Positions 1 through 12,909 of a stretch of DNA of 64,000 nucleotides are shown in pieces (positions within the stretch are counted from its first letter, which is position 1; the number at the start of each line of letters is the position of its first letter). The notes beneath the pieces are model-generated. The model did not search any database and was not told the DNA's origin. It saw only the letters and a list, made by a program, of their open reading frames with translations. The translations under genes and the position numbers were made by a program. The stretch comes from Rhizomys pruinosus (lineage: Eukaryota > Chordata > Mammalia > Rodentia > Spalacidae). The DNA lies in assembly GCA_009823505.1 (NCBI GenBank), contig VZQC01005710.1, positions 1,516,490 to 1,580,489 of the forward strand, read 5' to 3'.

Positions 1-1685
1 CTGTCCTCTGCTCATGTCTCTTCCATTCCTGTTTCTGAGACTCCTCCTGTTCAAGTCTGCACCGTCCCACTTTCCTCCTTGGACCGCCACAACCCAGGTC
101 CAGATCACATGCTCTGTGGCTTGGAGAGCAGGGTCTGACTCCTGTCCCTCCTTACCACCCTTCAGAGCTCCCGGGCGACTCTCACTGCCATTATAATAGA
201 ACCAAACTCTGCCCCAGCATCGTCACCTGACTGCTCTGCATCCTGTCCCCAGCCCGCTTTCCTCATGTGGCCTCCTCTGCCCTCCTTTCCATTTAGGGCT
301 CAGCACATGTCCCTTTCCCTGTCTAGTTTCTAAATGTGAGTGCCTCAGAGACACTGTCATGACCAGGGCATGGTCCCCAGCTCTCCTCCCTCTCATCACC
401 ACACTGTGATTCTTCTCTGTGGCTGTTATCTATGGCATGGCACATCGTAGCCCAGTGCTTCTCAAAGGCAGGCAGGCAGGCATTGGTTTGGGGTTGGACG
501 TGGGCATCACTAGTATGAGGTGCAGTGCCTGGCTCTAGAAACATTTAGTGAATGGCATCCCCTGCTGTGGGTAAGAGTGGCACTACAGTAGCCAGGTGCC
601 CTGAATGGCAAAGATTCCCTATGGTTCTTTGTGTGCCAGCAGCTGGGTCTTGAGAGGTCTCCAAGTGTCAGACTTGAATGTTGACAGGTTGGGCTTCTTG
701 TCCTGGCGCTTCCTGGTGGAGGCCCTGCAGATGCTCTGCTGCAGCTACCAGGGAGAAAGCCAGCTCCGTAGGAGGTGGGCACTGGAGGACAGTGGCACAC
801 AGGGCATCTCCTGAGGCCTGTCCTCCACAGCCCCTGGGGGTGGTTTAGCTGCAGGGCCATGAAGAAGGCTGCTCCAGGTGCCATCTGGTCTCTTGAAGGG
901 TTCAGGGACCAGTGGGTTAAGCAGAGGGAGGGGCCGAGGAGCTGTGACTGCTAAGCTGACCGAGCAGAGGCTCGGCGAGACTCCTGTCCTCATTAACCAT
1001 CTGTGGACTTACTTTGCCTTCCTAGGGTCATGTCCTTGGGCTCCACTCTAACCAAGGGCAGTTTAGGAAGGAGGTCTTAGCCTCAACTGTTCAGACACGA
1101 ACTACCTTGCAGCCAGGCTCTGAAGACTTCAGCCACTATGAAGGGAGGGACCAGGACCAGTGGTCGGCACAGTCATGTGACCCTGTTGTCCCCGCTCTTA
1201 CTTGAAGAGCACTAGGTGGAGTGGTACTTGTTGGTCCAGTAGGAGGGTGTGGACTTCACATGGGAAAGTTGACTGCAGAGTGATTGCAGTTGCTCTTATC
1301 CACACCCGGAAAACCATACTCTGCTCCAAACGAATGTAATTCCTCTGGCGAAGCTGCAGGTCTTATGAGTTAGTCTCTCCCTCTTGGTAGTTTGTGGCTT
1401 TTCTGGTTGGAAATTGTGCCAGATGTAATACCTATCAGTTTTGAAAGCATATTGTGGGCTTTTTATACAAGTGGCAGAATCACCATCTGGGTCTGGAGGC
1501 TGTATGGTGTGTCTGCTCCGCTCCCCTCCTCTCAGGTTCAGTGATACAGAGAAGGCGAAGGTCAGGCTGTAAGCAGGCATTGCGAGGGTTTAGGTGGGTA
1601 CCAGGGCACGTGTGACACATGGTTCCTTTCCTGTTTAACATGGATAGCATAGCTGTAGCATGTGCTTGTGATCTGGTGTCGCACC

Positions 1686-1768
1686 GTGCTGAGTGTATAC
1701 AAGCCGTCAGTAGTGGGTAGCAGGTGCTGAATGTATACAAGCTGTCAGTGGTGGGTAGCAGGTGCTAA
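1686..1768. repeat. 38-bp tandem duplication (2 copies)
   Basis: Two diverged copies of a unit beginning gtgctgarTGTATACAAG, at 1686 and 1724. Confidence 0.8.
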
Positions 1769-1825
1769 ATAACCCTCCCCGCTCCCAAGAGCTGGTGAGG
1801 TGTGTATTTAAACACCTGTGGAACT

Positions 1826-1985
1826 GGGCTGGAGAGAGGGCTTAGTGGTTAAGAGCACTGGTCACTCTTGCAGAGGACTCATTTTTGGTTCTCAGGCCTT
1901 ATGTGGAGGCTCACAGCTTTGAACTGCTGTTCCAGGGAGATCTGATACCCTCTTCTGTGTTATGTAGGCCTGAGGCATGCACATG

Positions 1986-2028
<43 letters not shown>

Positions 2029-2070
2029 CAAAATATTCCTAGTAATAAATTAAACATGCTTTTAAAAAAG
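1826..2070 (+). mobile_element. B2/B3-type SINE, sense, with internal GT microsatellite
   Basis: The B2 head gggctggagagagggcttag is followed by a degenerate body and the polymorphic-looking run (GT)n at 1988-2025, ending in an AT-rich tail. It is old, judging by the divergence of its internal promoter region. Confidence 0.8.
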
Positions 2071-2216
2071 GGCCCAGGCATGGTGGTGCACTCCTTTAAT
2101 TCCAGCACTCAGGAGGCAGAGGCAGGCAGATAGCTGAGTTCCAGGACAGCCTGGTCTATATAGCAAGTTCCAGGCTACCCAGGACTATATAAACAGACAC
2201 CCTATCTCAAAAAAAT
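2071..2216 (+). mobile_element. B1 SINE, sense
   Basis: CAGGCATGGTGGTGCACTCC start, AGGAGGCAGAGGCAGGCAGA box and an A-rich end at 2209-2216. It directly follows the preceding SINE tail. Confidence 0.88.
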
Positions 2217-3552
2217 GTTTTTAATTTTTCTACTGAATAAACTATGTAATTTCAAACCTAGATCAGAATCTTTGACCCTTGTGTGTAGAATGAGAAGTAG
2301 AGAAATAATGAGAACTTTCTTCCTGATGATGCCTTTTGGTGTTTTCAGTGTGAGGCTGACCTTTGCAGGCCCAGCCACCAGTGGAGCTTTACAGCCTCCA
2401 AGGCATCAAAGGAACTTCTTCTGCTGGTGAGGGTGAGGGTACTTTTAATGACTGTCCTGGTTATAAAATTACTGGATGATCTCAGTGAAGAATTAAGATA
2501 GGACTGAAATTGGGAAAAGCAAGCCCCGGACACCCTTCCCTCAGAGCAGCCATGGTACAGCCTGTTGGATGTTCTTCCTGCTTCCTTTGCACCATTCACA
2601 TGTACACTAGTTAATTCCATGGTAGACATGAGCGCAGGTTGCACATGGCCTGTGGCCCAGTTTTTGTGCTCCATATGTTATACCAGATTTATCTTGGAAC
2701 TTTATCCATGAAAAGCCCGGTTTTGTTCAGGGCCAGGGCTCTGCCAGACATGTCTGCTGTCGCCTGTGCTGGGTCACTTAGAGCCACTCAGGACATGACA
2801 GCTGGTGCATCTGGGGAACCTTTTATGGTAAAAGTGGCAAGAGATGGGAGGGAGAGAGAGCACACCTGTTGGGTGCTGGATTCCAAGAGCACTGAGGCTG
2901 GGATTTGGCCATCTGAGCTGAGTGTAGTGACTATCCTTTGAAAAATGAGGTGGAAAGTAGGGGAGGAGGCTTGCTATGCAGACCTCAGGCTGCCAGGTGG
3001 GAGTGTACTTGCAGAGGAGAGATGGGCTCATGTTTGTCAACTAGCTGTTCAGCAGAGGCCTCCCACCAGGAGAGTGATTTGTGCTGGGCATTACCTCAGA
3101 TGGGTAGTGCTGTGTGTGTGTTCCTTCATGCGTGTGTGCGTGTTTGTGTGACATGTGTTGTAGCCACAAGATTGATGGTGGCAGCCTGAAGTCACTACCC
3201 ATTTCCTGTGCCTGGGAATGCAGACCAAGGATGCAGTCATTCCAGTCTGTCTTACTGAGTACAGATGAGCCTCCAGGCCCCCTGTAAAGAGGAATGCCCC
3301 ATATATGTTTTGCCATGATTTGCTTTTATCCACAGTAGTAAGTTTTCTCCAACCCTAGACTGTTACAGGTTGTGTGAAGGACCCAGCTTCCCCAGACCTC
3401 CCATTGGCCCGTGCCGACTCCCTGAACCCTGAGAGGCTGTGGGGCAGCCAGGGGCTTGGGTTGCTTTGAAGGGTGCTTTTCCTAGAAGAGTAGCTTTCAG
3501 CAGGCGTGAGCAAGAAGGACGGTACAGGCAAGTAGCGCCAGCTGCAGGGCAT

Positions 3553-3700
3553 CCAGGGCCCTCTTCCAGCCTCTGCAGAGCTGTGCTCATGTACACACAG
3601 CCCCAGGGCCCTCTTCCAGCCTCTGCAGAGCTGTGCTCATGTACACACAGCCACACGTGAATACACATAGGCATAATTAGAAAATTAAAATGTAAATCTT
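3553..3700 (+). repeat. B2-like SINE tail carrying a 50-bp tandem duplication
   Basis: Two nearly identical 50-bp units (3553-3602 and 3603-3652), each with CCCTCTTCCAGCCTCTGCAG, are followed by an AT-rich tail. The sequence resembles the 3' half of a B2-type SINE in sense orientation. Confidence 0.7.
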
Positions 3701-3744
3701 TAAAGTTTGATGAAAAAATTAAAAAAAAAATTTTTTTTAATTTT

Positions 3745-3966
3745 TTTATTATTATTTATTTCTGTATGTGTATGAATGTACTGTCTGCATGCAAGTTTGT
3801 GCACCCGTGTCGTGCAATGCCGCGGAGGTCAGAAGAGGGTCTCGGATTCCCCTGGAGCTGGAGTTCTCCTGGAACTGGAGTTTCAGACGGTTCTCTGCTG
3901 CCATATGGGTGCTGGGGATCGAACCCGGGTCCTCCGCTCTCAACCGCTAGGCCATCTCTCCAGCCC
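3745..3966 (-). mobile_element. B2/B3-type SINE, antisense, young subfamily with 17-bp duplication
   Basis: Full length. The minus-strand head GGGCTGGAGAGATGGCC is at 3966, and the internal tRNA-like promoter region, a doubled 17-bp CCTGGARCTGGAGTT element (near 3850-3885) and an AT-rich tail follow toward 3745. Confidence 0.93.
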
Positions 3967-4182
3967 TAAAAAAATATTTTTATTTTATGTGTACAGATGT
4001 ATTGATTGCATGTTGGTATGTGCACCTGTGTCACACAGTGCCCAAGATGGTCAGAAAAGGGAATCAGATACTCTGGAACTGGAGTTATGGAGAGTTACTA
4101 GCCACCATGTGTGTGCTGGGAATTGAACCCAGGTCCTCTGCAAGAGTAGCCAGTGTGCTTAATGAGCTGTCTCTCCAGTCCT
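3967..4182 (-). mobile_element. B2/B3-type SINE, antisense, older copy
   Basis: It abuts the preceding SINE with no gap. The head at 4182 is degenerate (ACTGGAGAGACAGCTC on the minus strand) and the 17-bp duplication is absent. Confidence 0.88.
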
Positions 4183-7100
4183 GATTTAACATTTTAATCC
4201 TTTCAAAATGCAGGATTGGTGTTTTGTTCTCAGTGGTGCTGGGAACCACTGATAGGATGCTTGTCCTGAGTCCTGACACCTGGCAGGGTGTGTACCTGGG
4301 AGGTGTGTGACGTGTGTGCAATCAGGACTTGTTAGAGTAGCCTTACTATTTCAGAACTGGAACTCACACCCTTCAGAGTGTGAAAATTCTCGTTATTCTC
4401 CCTCTTTATACAAGAGTTTTCTGTTCTGTAAAGCTCCACCTTGCACCCTCACGGAGTGTAGGAAGAAGGCAGAGCTGCGCGTTAGAGCCTGCAGTGGGCT
4501 CCACAGACTGCAGAGGCAGCTCCCCGGAAGAGTGTTGGGGAGGCCTGTCCTGTGGTGTGGGCTGGAGGGGGTGGTGGCCTGGACCATTGAGGGTCCTCGA
4601 CAATCTGACCCCTGGCTCAGATGAGGATAGCAGAGATGAAGGAGAAAGTAAAGCTTTCTCTCAAACACTGTAAGTCCCCTTTCACAGTTGCTGCTGGACC
4701 AGCAGGATCCTAGACACTAGAGGTTTTCCTCTCTTTAAAACCCCTGGACACACTGCACGTTCAGAGCCATTAATTACCTCCAGTCAGTGCTGAGCCTCCT
4801 AGAGGTGCCACCTGCTGTCTTGGGTCAGCATAGTTCTAGAAGGCCTACCTGAGCCCGTTCTTTAACTCAGCCGCATGTACTGTCCCCTGGCAACAGAGAA
4901 GTCTTGGTAGGGACTGTCATCATCTGGTGTTTCTCATGGTGCCAGTGTTTGGAACCCAGCCTGGAAGTCAGACCTGTGCATAGTAGGGCAGCAGAATGGT
5001 GGTGCTCTTTGCTAGAGGTGCCAGGGACAGCAGAGGCCCAGGGATGGGCAGTTATGGACACCCCAGCACCCTGGGGCACATGGAGATGAGGACACCCGCA
5101 CACCCTGAGGGTGTTGCCTGTGCTCTTGTCGGCTCCTCAGCGGGAGCTGGGGCTGCAGTCTTCCCGTCCAGGGAAGACACTCACAGCAAAAGCCTTTATC
5201 ACCTGGGTAGATGGCACTGAAGTGGAGACTTGATGGAACGAGGGCACAGGCTTCAGTCTGCTGCTCTCCATACACTCAGCACATGTCTTAAGGAATTGTG
5301 GACTCTGGATATATCCCAGTGTATCCCAGTGTGATCACTGTTACCCCCTTTGGGACTGTGTGCTCGCCTCTGTTTTCACATTTGGAGAGACTTTTTCTTT
5401 CTTTCTAATGCCAAATCCTCACATTTTCTATTTTGTGTCTCACATGTGTGTTCTTAAGCCATGACATGCATGGTGGATTAGGTGATACTCCAGAATACTG
5501 TTCTTCTGGAACAAGGTTGGTGCCATGAAAATGTCATGGAAGGGAATCATACCTCCCTTGAGGAATTAACCCCTTGTTAGGCTGGTAGTCCTTCGCCTTG
5601 GAGACTATTTAGGGGAGGAAAGAAATGCTGGTTCAAATGCTGGTTCTGTTGAGAAAGGGTTTTTGAGACAGATCAGGGCCCAACAGAGACATGCTTGTGA
5701 CCAAGGCTGTGGTGTGGCCACACTCGCAGGAATGGGTGGGTGTAGTGGCATCTTTTGGAAGCCTGGCATTTGTTACCTTTCACAGAGAACACCCCATGAA
5801 TGGGGACTGAGTGGGTCAGGGACATGAGGAGAGAGCCATCTTGCTTATGAATCCTTTTCCAGGAACAACCTGGAAAGCAAGAAGTTAGTCTAGTGTCCTT
5901 GGGGACTGTGTCCCTGAATGGGTTACTCCACTGACACCAAGGTTTTTCAGATCAATTCAACCACACCGTTGAACAGTGGGCTGTTTGGAAGTCATGGGTG
6001 CATTGGAAGTCAGCGTCCCACAGGGCTCTTTCCTGCTGCCAAGAAATGTGTCATCTTCTCGTCCTGGCAATGATGTGCCCAGAGACCTGGTCTCCACCTC
6101 CTGGTCTCCAGGTGGACCTGCTTTCTCTTCTCTGTTCTCACTTCTATTCATGACTTCACAAATGCTGCCCAGTGAAAATAAACACACTTCACATCTGTGC
6201 TGCTAAAAAGAGAAGACATTTCTTAAAATTGTGTTGATGAAATTTAAGGTTTCAAGAAGAGTCCAGTCAGAGGTAAATTTATTTTTAAAATCCACCTGTA
6301 GTTATAGCTTCCTCTTTACCCTGGTTGTAATGTGATGTGTGTGGTTGGAATTTGTATCTCTGGTCCCTGGAGCTGAGCTGGAGGGAGCCAGTGAGCTGGG
6401 AACTAGAGAGCAGAAGCATCCTGGTCGCCAGAGCAGGCTCTGCTTCTAGTCCTGGTTCTAAGAGCCCTGGCTGTGCTAGGATGAGAGTCCAGGCTGAGGA
6501 TGCACTTTGGCCGGGGGCTGATAGAGAAAGCTGGTGAGCCATTAGCCCAAGGTGCAGAGGCCCGTGGAGTTGGATGCCCCCCTTCTTTAGAAAAGGGTCT
6601 TTTGTAGCCTGGCTCCTTGAGGCAGTACCCAGGTTGAGGTTCATTCATCAGCCCCTTGCTTTCCTCCTCCTGTCCTCGGTACCTCCCCTATGCAGAACGT
6701 AAGGTCAGCTCCCCCCTTTCGGGATTATTTTAAGACACTAGAATTTTGATAGATTTGTGAACACACCACATGGATTTATTTTTTTCTATGCATACTTAAT
6801 GCGCTGTGGGTTAAATCATGTGAAACCGCTATTCCCTGTGATTTGTGTGAGCCAGGTCGGGGGAACACTGATTCCACGAGTAACTTTCTGTGCGTGGAGT
6901 TCCCACAGCTGTGGGCTGATGTTGCATCAGGCCTGTCGTCAGTGTGTTATTTTTCCTCATCTGTGCGGTCTCTTGTCACCTGTGGTTTTGGCTCAGCAGC
7001 AAGTTCAGGCAGGGCGCGCACCCCATGTCTCTAAGCAGACTTCAGCACCCAGGAACTGGGGCACCTGGAGCTCTGCTTGTTAATCACAGCCCCAGGGCAG

Positions 7101-9352
7101 ACAGCTTGCCCTGTGGGGAGACACACTTCTAGACAGTTCCTGGGCCTCACTAGAAACCCCACCAAATCTGCAGGAGAGAACCTTGATACTTCAAGGCAAG
7201 AGACTCTAGCTAGTCATTCAGGGTCCCTGCCTACCCATGATTCCCTGCTTCTCTCTTCTCCAGGTGGACGCACCTCTTGGTATGTCTCTAAACATGTCTG
7301 GGTGGCCAGGTCAGGCCAGGTGGGAGAAGAGGCCTTAGGTAGGTTGAGGGCCATTAGCGAAGATGACCACAGCATTGTCCACCATTACTGCCTGTATATC
7401 TTTCTCAGATTTCCTGAGAAATTCCTGCTGTGTAGTTTTACATTTGTAACAATTTTAACACATTTTGAAAAACTGAAAATGTGGAACCCAGGTATGAATT
7501 GGGCAGACCCAGAGCTCCCTACAATGTGGATCCCAGGGCTTCATTTCCTAACTCTGTACCTGGCCCTAATGGGTCTGGAGTGTCTGCTGTGAGGAGCCCA
7601 GCAGAGGAAGAGGTGGGTCTGGGAGCCTGGCACTGCTGAGGGCAAGCTGGCTCTCAGGAGTGACTGGGCCCATCTAGCTGTGCCATCTCTGTAAGGGGGA
7701 GAGTGGGAACCCCTTGCCACACAGTTCTGTGGTACTGACACTGGCACCAAGTGTGTTCTTGGGGAGTTGGAGGATCGCACCAGTCCCCGCACACGGGCAC
7801 TGTTCTGTTTCTTGAGGTGCATCCCTTGTTGAGAGGTGCTCATCCTCATTTTGCCCACAGGGTAAGGCTGCATGTGGGAGGCCTCCCTCCGAGGTGCTAG
7901 TGGGCTGTTTGTTTTGTTTACAATTACTGTAATCATTTGTCCACAAACCAAATTAATTATGGTGAGAAAATTGCATTGTTTGTGTGAAAGGTTAGATGGT
8001 ATTTTGTAGAGAAGCCTCGTGCTCTTCATCCATTATAACCCCATGTTCTTGGAAAACTGTATACTTTTCCACAAAACAATGGGTTTTATTACAGCATTTT
8101 CTTACATACAGGAAAGGTGGGACAGGAGGGCCGAGGGAAAGCCAAACAGTCCCTTTTAAGTTGTAATGTCAGGTGCCCCCTCCCACCAGGGATGCTAATA
8201 ATACTAAGGAAGTTAAAAATGTCAACTACAGTAAATTGCTGTTTATTCTTAGGACTCATTTTCAGCTTGAAGTGAGAAGAGAGTCAATCTGTGCCTTGCA
8301 CAACTTGGCGTGTTTCAGGGTGTGACTGCCGGGCGAGGCTCTGGGGGAAATGCGACGCTTACTAGGTCCCACTACTGTGCACTTCCTTCTGGCCCTGCTT
8401 CCTGGTCATTGGTCATTCCTAGTGCTCAAAGGTGGAGAGAGGCTGGCCATGGTTCACGCTCTGCTAGGCAGCACACTGAGCTGTTGGGGTCAGTGTGAAG
8501 GACTTTCTGAAGTCCTGTCAGTTCCCAGACACATCCTACCTTTGGAAGGATCAGGTCGGGTGAAGGGTAGAGGGGGATGCAGGGGAGGTCCTGCCAATGA
8601 AGCAGGCTTCCATGCAGGAAAGAGCTGTATGATCTCTCACCTGACTGGAATCTAAAGAGTTGGGAGAATCTGGGCTCCCTGGAGTACTATTATGGGATAA
8701 CCAAGCTTTGGGTTCAGGCATGTCTCCGACCCATGTCTCACTGTGTGTCATTGTATGTGTGCATGCAGGCATGTGTGAGATAGGGCCTTAAATTCCCCGT
8801 GAAAATGTGTGACTGTGCATTGGAACAGCTTTGGAAACAGACCGAGGTTGGACTAGGAGTCCACAGAAGCCTTCATCGTGGGGGCTAGGTATGCACTGCT
8901 GCTGTCTGCAAGTAGAGACGGATGGGAATGAGAAGGGGGACTAGCCATAAGGCTGACGGCTGTGAGGTCTAGGGTAGCTGCTGTCTGCATCTGTGCACAG
9001 TGGGGTTGATGGCACCATAGCCGTCCTGAGGTGGGTGGCCCTTGCGGAGGTGTGTGGTGTCAAGTGATGGAACAGGTCTCTTGGAGGAGGATGGGGCTTC
9101 TCGGAAGGATGTGGAGACAGCCCTGGTTCTAAGCCCGGCCTGTGTGCCCCTCCCGCCTGCTGGCCTTGTACAGTTCTGCAGCTTAAGGTGTGGTCTTGGA
9201 GAATCTTGAAGCCTGCTGTGGGGAAGTGCAGTCTGCCTGTATTCGTGTGTCCACATGAGTATTATTTGTAACCCACTGGTCATGTCTGGTAGGGACCAGT
9301 GGAGGGACGGAATGCTGCATTTTATACAGCGTGAGGCCAGGGCTTAGCACTC

Positions 9353-9561
9353 TTTTTTTGTGTGTGTACGAGTGTACTGTTTGCATGCAGGTTGGTCTGC
9401 CTGTGTCGTGCAATGCCACGGAGGTCAGAAGAGGGCATTGGATTCCCCTGGAACTGGAGTTAAAGACGGTTCTTAGCCGCCATGTGGGTGCTGGGAATCA
9501 AACCCGGGTCCTCTGCAAGAGCAGTCAGTTCTCTTAATCACTGAGCCATCTCTCCAGCCCC
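9353..9561 (-). mobile_element. B2/B3-type SINE, antisense
   Basis: Full length without the 17-bp duplication. The direct repeat agcactc at 9346-9352 and 9562-9568 is a plausible target-site duplication. Confidence 0.92.
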
Positions 9562-9582
9562 AGCACTCATTTTCTTAGAACA

Positions 9583-9665
9583 TAGCTCAGGGTTGGAACA
9601 GTTGCCTGGTGTTTAGGAGGCCCTGGGCTTCGCTGCTGTGCTGTACAAAGAAAGAAACAAGGAAA
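9583..9665 (+). mobile_element. Degenerate ID-type SINE
   Basis: ATAGCTCAGGGTTGGAACAG resembles the tRNA-Ala-derived ID head, followed by GGCCCTGGGCTTC and a purine-rich AAAGAAAG tail. Confidence 0.6.
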
Positions 9666-9989
9666 GAAGGAAAATGGATTGAAGTGTATGAGCTAGGTAA
9701 TAGTTAGAAATGACTGAATAGTTTCTTGTCCTAAATTTTACTGGAGCCCATCTGTAGCATCAAGTGGGGAGCCAGGCAGCACCACTGATGCCCACCAGAT
9801 GGCTCAGGGAGCATTCCTGTTATCAGTGGACAGGCCCCTAGTCCACCAGTGGTCTCTCTGCCCCACTGTGAAATCCAATCCAGTAACATTTAAATGAGTA
9901 ACTGGGAAAGTATTTTATTCATATTTTTACTCCCAGGAGGAGGGCGTTGAGGTACACACAGATCAACTTCTTCTGTGACATTGTTTGGG

Positions 9990-10130
9990 AGTGCGTTGAG
10001 ACAGGGTCTCACGTAGCTCAGGCTGGCCTTAAATTCACTACTTAGCCTAGGATGACCTTGAACTTCTCGATTCTCCTGCTTCCACCACTTGGGTGCTAGG
10101 GTTGCAGGGTGCATCACCATACCCATTTTT
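9990..10130 (-). mobile_element. B1-related SINE, antisense, old
   Basis: GAGACAGGGTCTCACGTAGC, then CTCAGGCTGGCCTTAAATTC, and a C-rich end with caccatacccat. The internal arrangement resembles proto-B1 rather than young B1. Confidence 0.75.
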
Positions 10131-12333
10131 ATATGAGGAAAGGGATGGGCCCTAGGGCCTGCTATGTGCTGAACAAGCCCACGGAAATCTATGACTTTGC
10201 GGTCTGCCCAGCTAGGATGACACGTGGGCTCACACACATGCCTGGCGCTGTTCCGTGAAGCAGGTTCATCCTTGAAACCTTGGTGCTCTGGAGACTCGGT
10301 GAGACAGGGTGGCAGTCTGTGCTAGGCCCCTCTCCCTGCTGGGTGGAGGAAGTGTCCAGGTAGGGCTTCCCTGTGGCACAGAGCTCAACTGAAAAGCCAC
10401 AGAGAGGAGGCCGACAAAAGGTCGTGGTGCAGAAGGTTTTCATTTGGCACTGGATGAGTTGATAAAGGGTTTAAGGAAAGGTTCCTTAATGAACACAGAG
10501 TTAGCTTTTTGGTGTGCTTTAGCCCCCCCCCCCAGACATTTAGGTCAATTATATTATTACTCTAGTCACAGATCCAAACACATTGTATTTGAGGTTATAT
10601 TTGCAAGTAAAAAGATTTCACAGCTTATGTAACTATGTGTCCTTGTTTGAAGGAGCCTTAGTTCAGAAGGAGTATTTAATATTTGTTGTGGTAAGTTTAA
10701 TCTTCTGATCGTACATGTTTAAAAACCAGATGTGCACTAATAAACTGAGCTCCTTTTAATTCACATTTTATCCTTTTTATTAGGTTTGTTTAAAAAAACT
10801 ATGATTTGATTTTATTACATGCCAAATGGTATAAAATCTAAAGGATTCCAGAAGGTGAAACAGGGAACAGTCATGTGGCCACCCTTGTCACTCAGCCACC
10901 TCTCTCCTAAACCTAAACCAACAAAGCTTTAGAACTTACTGGAAATATCCTTAGCCTTGAGAAGCACAGATGTATCTTACATACCAGCAGACACATGTAC
11001 ATGCACACATAGAACATATTACGTTCACTAAGTATTTACTAGGTTCATCTGAATCCCCAAATGGCACCTTGCTCTCATCTCCTCAAAGACCTTGTGAATT
11101 TGTTGCAAATATGGATATTGCCAAATTTTCTTAAGCAGTGTTGGGGTCTGTTAAAAGCATGGCCACATGGAGACTTTCTAAGCACTGGACACTTGGTGCA
11201 CATTTCTGGGAGAGTGCTTGTCAGCTGTCTTGGTGCTCTTTGAAGGTTCTGAAGCCACTTTTCTAGAGGGCAGTTGATGACAGCAGTGGGCTTTGCAACC
11301 CCGGTCCTGTGTTGAGCTGTGGTAGTTATCAGTTGGTGAGACTGACTGGGTACCAGGCCCTGGCTGAGCCTGAGAAGGCCGGCACAGGTGTACAGCTTAC
11401 TCTGCACCCCTGTGTGTTTGGCCTCTGTCATGTCTGCTTTGTTGGAGGGAGAGGTGGCGGGGATCCTTTAGGAGTGCTGGGGACAAGTCCACCTCACCAG
11501 CTTCATCCTCAGGACCCTCAGGCTTTGCCTCACCTGGAGTCTAGCCTCGCTCTGTGGGCAGGGCTTCATTCCCTGAAAACCTGGCACCCTGATGCTAATC
11601 TAATCACAGCCAGGCCAGCTTTGTGCTGCCCTGGAGGAGTCCTGAGACTGTCTCGGCCTTGCATTTTCTCAGCTCCTTTGGTCCTCCCTGCTCAGGGACC
11701 TCTCTCCAGTCCCTGACTCATCTCAGCATCAGGGTCTTGCCCAGTCACTGCAGTGACTGTTATACCTGGCTTGCATGCTTGCTCCGTCTCTAGTAGCGTC
11801 TCCCAGGTCTTAAGTATTGTGCATCTTCTTGAAAATGATAGATGCTTTTGACTTGTAGATGTCTTATGATGAATTTTGTTTCTTGGACAACTTGGAGTGA
11901 ATAGGAGTCGGCGTTTGAGGGGCCCCATAGGAGGGAGACCCATGGGAAAGAGACAGCTGACTTGTGGCTGAATTGTGGCGGACACTGCCATGGGCCCTCA
12001 TTTATGACAGGAAACAGTGCATGGGGAGTGTGAAAGTCGTGTTGTGAGCCAGCCATGTCCTGCATACGTCGTGAGGTGAGGTGGCTGGAGCGTGCTGATG
12101 CTGCTGCGGCAGGAGCACCGTTGCCCTGTCCCACAGGGTGAGGGCTCCTTGTTTTTCTGGCACATCCCAAAAGCACCCTGGCTGGATCACCTGGGTCTTA
12201 AGCTCTGTGAGCAGCAAGTCTCCACCAGAGAGTCTTTTATCTTGAAATGTGACTGCTTAAACTTTCAAAATCTAGTCATCCTCTGAACCTTTTTGTAAGA
12301 TTCAGAAAAGTGACTATTTAGAAGCAAAAAGAG

Positions 12334-12485
12334 CCTGGCGTGGTGGCGCACACCTTTAATCCTAGCACTTGGGAGGCAGAGGCAGGCGGATCTTTGTGAG
12401 TTCAAGGCCAGCCTGGTCTACAGAGTGAGTTCCAGGACAGCTGGGCTACAGGGAGACCCTATCTCCAACAAACAAACAAACAAAC
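12334..12485 (+). mobile_element. B1 SINE, sense, with target duplication
   Basis: Full B1 with a (CAAA)n tail, flanked by the perfect 14-bp repeat agaagcaaaaagag at 12320-12333 and 12486-12499. It lies about 360 bp upstream of the exon at 12851. Confidence 0.95.
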
Positions 12486-12850
12486 AGAAGCAAAAAGAGG
12501 AAAAGCTGACTTATACAAGGTCAGTTCCTGCTGCAGGTTTTCCAAGTCCTAGAGGGAATCAGAATGGCTGTTGGGTCTGCTTCAGATAGAGGAAGACCTG
12601 GAACTCTGTCAGGGAAGAATGGACAGTGCAGAGGTCTTCAGCACTGCTGGGCAGGGTGTGCATTACACACTACAGCCTTGGGGCTGAAACGTGAACTGGG
12701 GCAAGTTGTGGCATTCAGGGTGGGAGTAACAGAGAGGCTGGGGTGATCCTCCTCTCGGGGTCCTTCCCCTATTGAAAAATGACATGTTTGGAGCATTTTG
12801 ACTTGCCTTGAGTTGTGACACGTCCTCACCTTTATCCTCCTCTCTTACAG

Positions 12851-12909
12851 ATGCCTTCGTGAACAGCCAGGAATGGACACTCAGTCGATCTGTACCAGAA
12901 CTCAAAGTG
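12851..12909 (+). CDS. Agap1: Agap1 coding exon (probably exon 2): end of N-terminal region
   Basis: This 59-nt exon starts with the last two bases of a split Asp codon and then encodes 19 residues, AFVNSQEWTLSRSVPELKV, ending on a codon boundary. The acceptor is ttacag after a pyrimidine tract (12829-12850) and the donor is gtgagt at 12910. The segment leads directly into the first beta strand of the GTPase-like domain: ELKV joins GIVGN of the next exon, as in Ras-type folds where a hydrophobic strand precedes the P-loop. The match to AGAP1/AGAP3 is essentially complete, and the family assignment to AGAP1 rests on the later exons. No start codon is expected here. The ATG at 12851 is out of the reading frame and is not a start. 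Confidence 0.96.

Larger units (their letters stand above)
1..12850 (+). other. Agap1: Agap1 intron upstream of the first visible exon
   Basis: Non-coding. It ends in a pyrimidine-rich stretch and the acceptor ttacag at 12845-12850. It holds SINEs listed separately (1826-4182, 9353-9561, 9583-9665, 9990-10130, 12334-12485), two short tandem duplications, and apparently single-copy sequence elsewhere (for example 4200-9300). I see no exon-like, RNA-like or promoter-like signal in the single-copy parts, apart from AT-rich blocks near 7890-8110 and 10640-10860 that could be conserved non-coding elements. Confidence 0.85.

Noticed and set aside
7077..8029. 171-codon + strand and 162-codon - strand open frames
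   Set aside because: They overlap only in part, show no family resemblance, and run through AT-rich non-coding sequence.
12851..12853. ATG at the first base of the exon as an alternative start
   Set aside because: It is out of frame with the AGAP1 coding phase and coincides with the splice acceptor.
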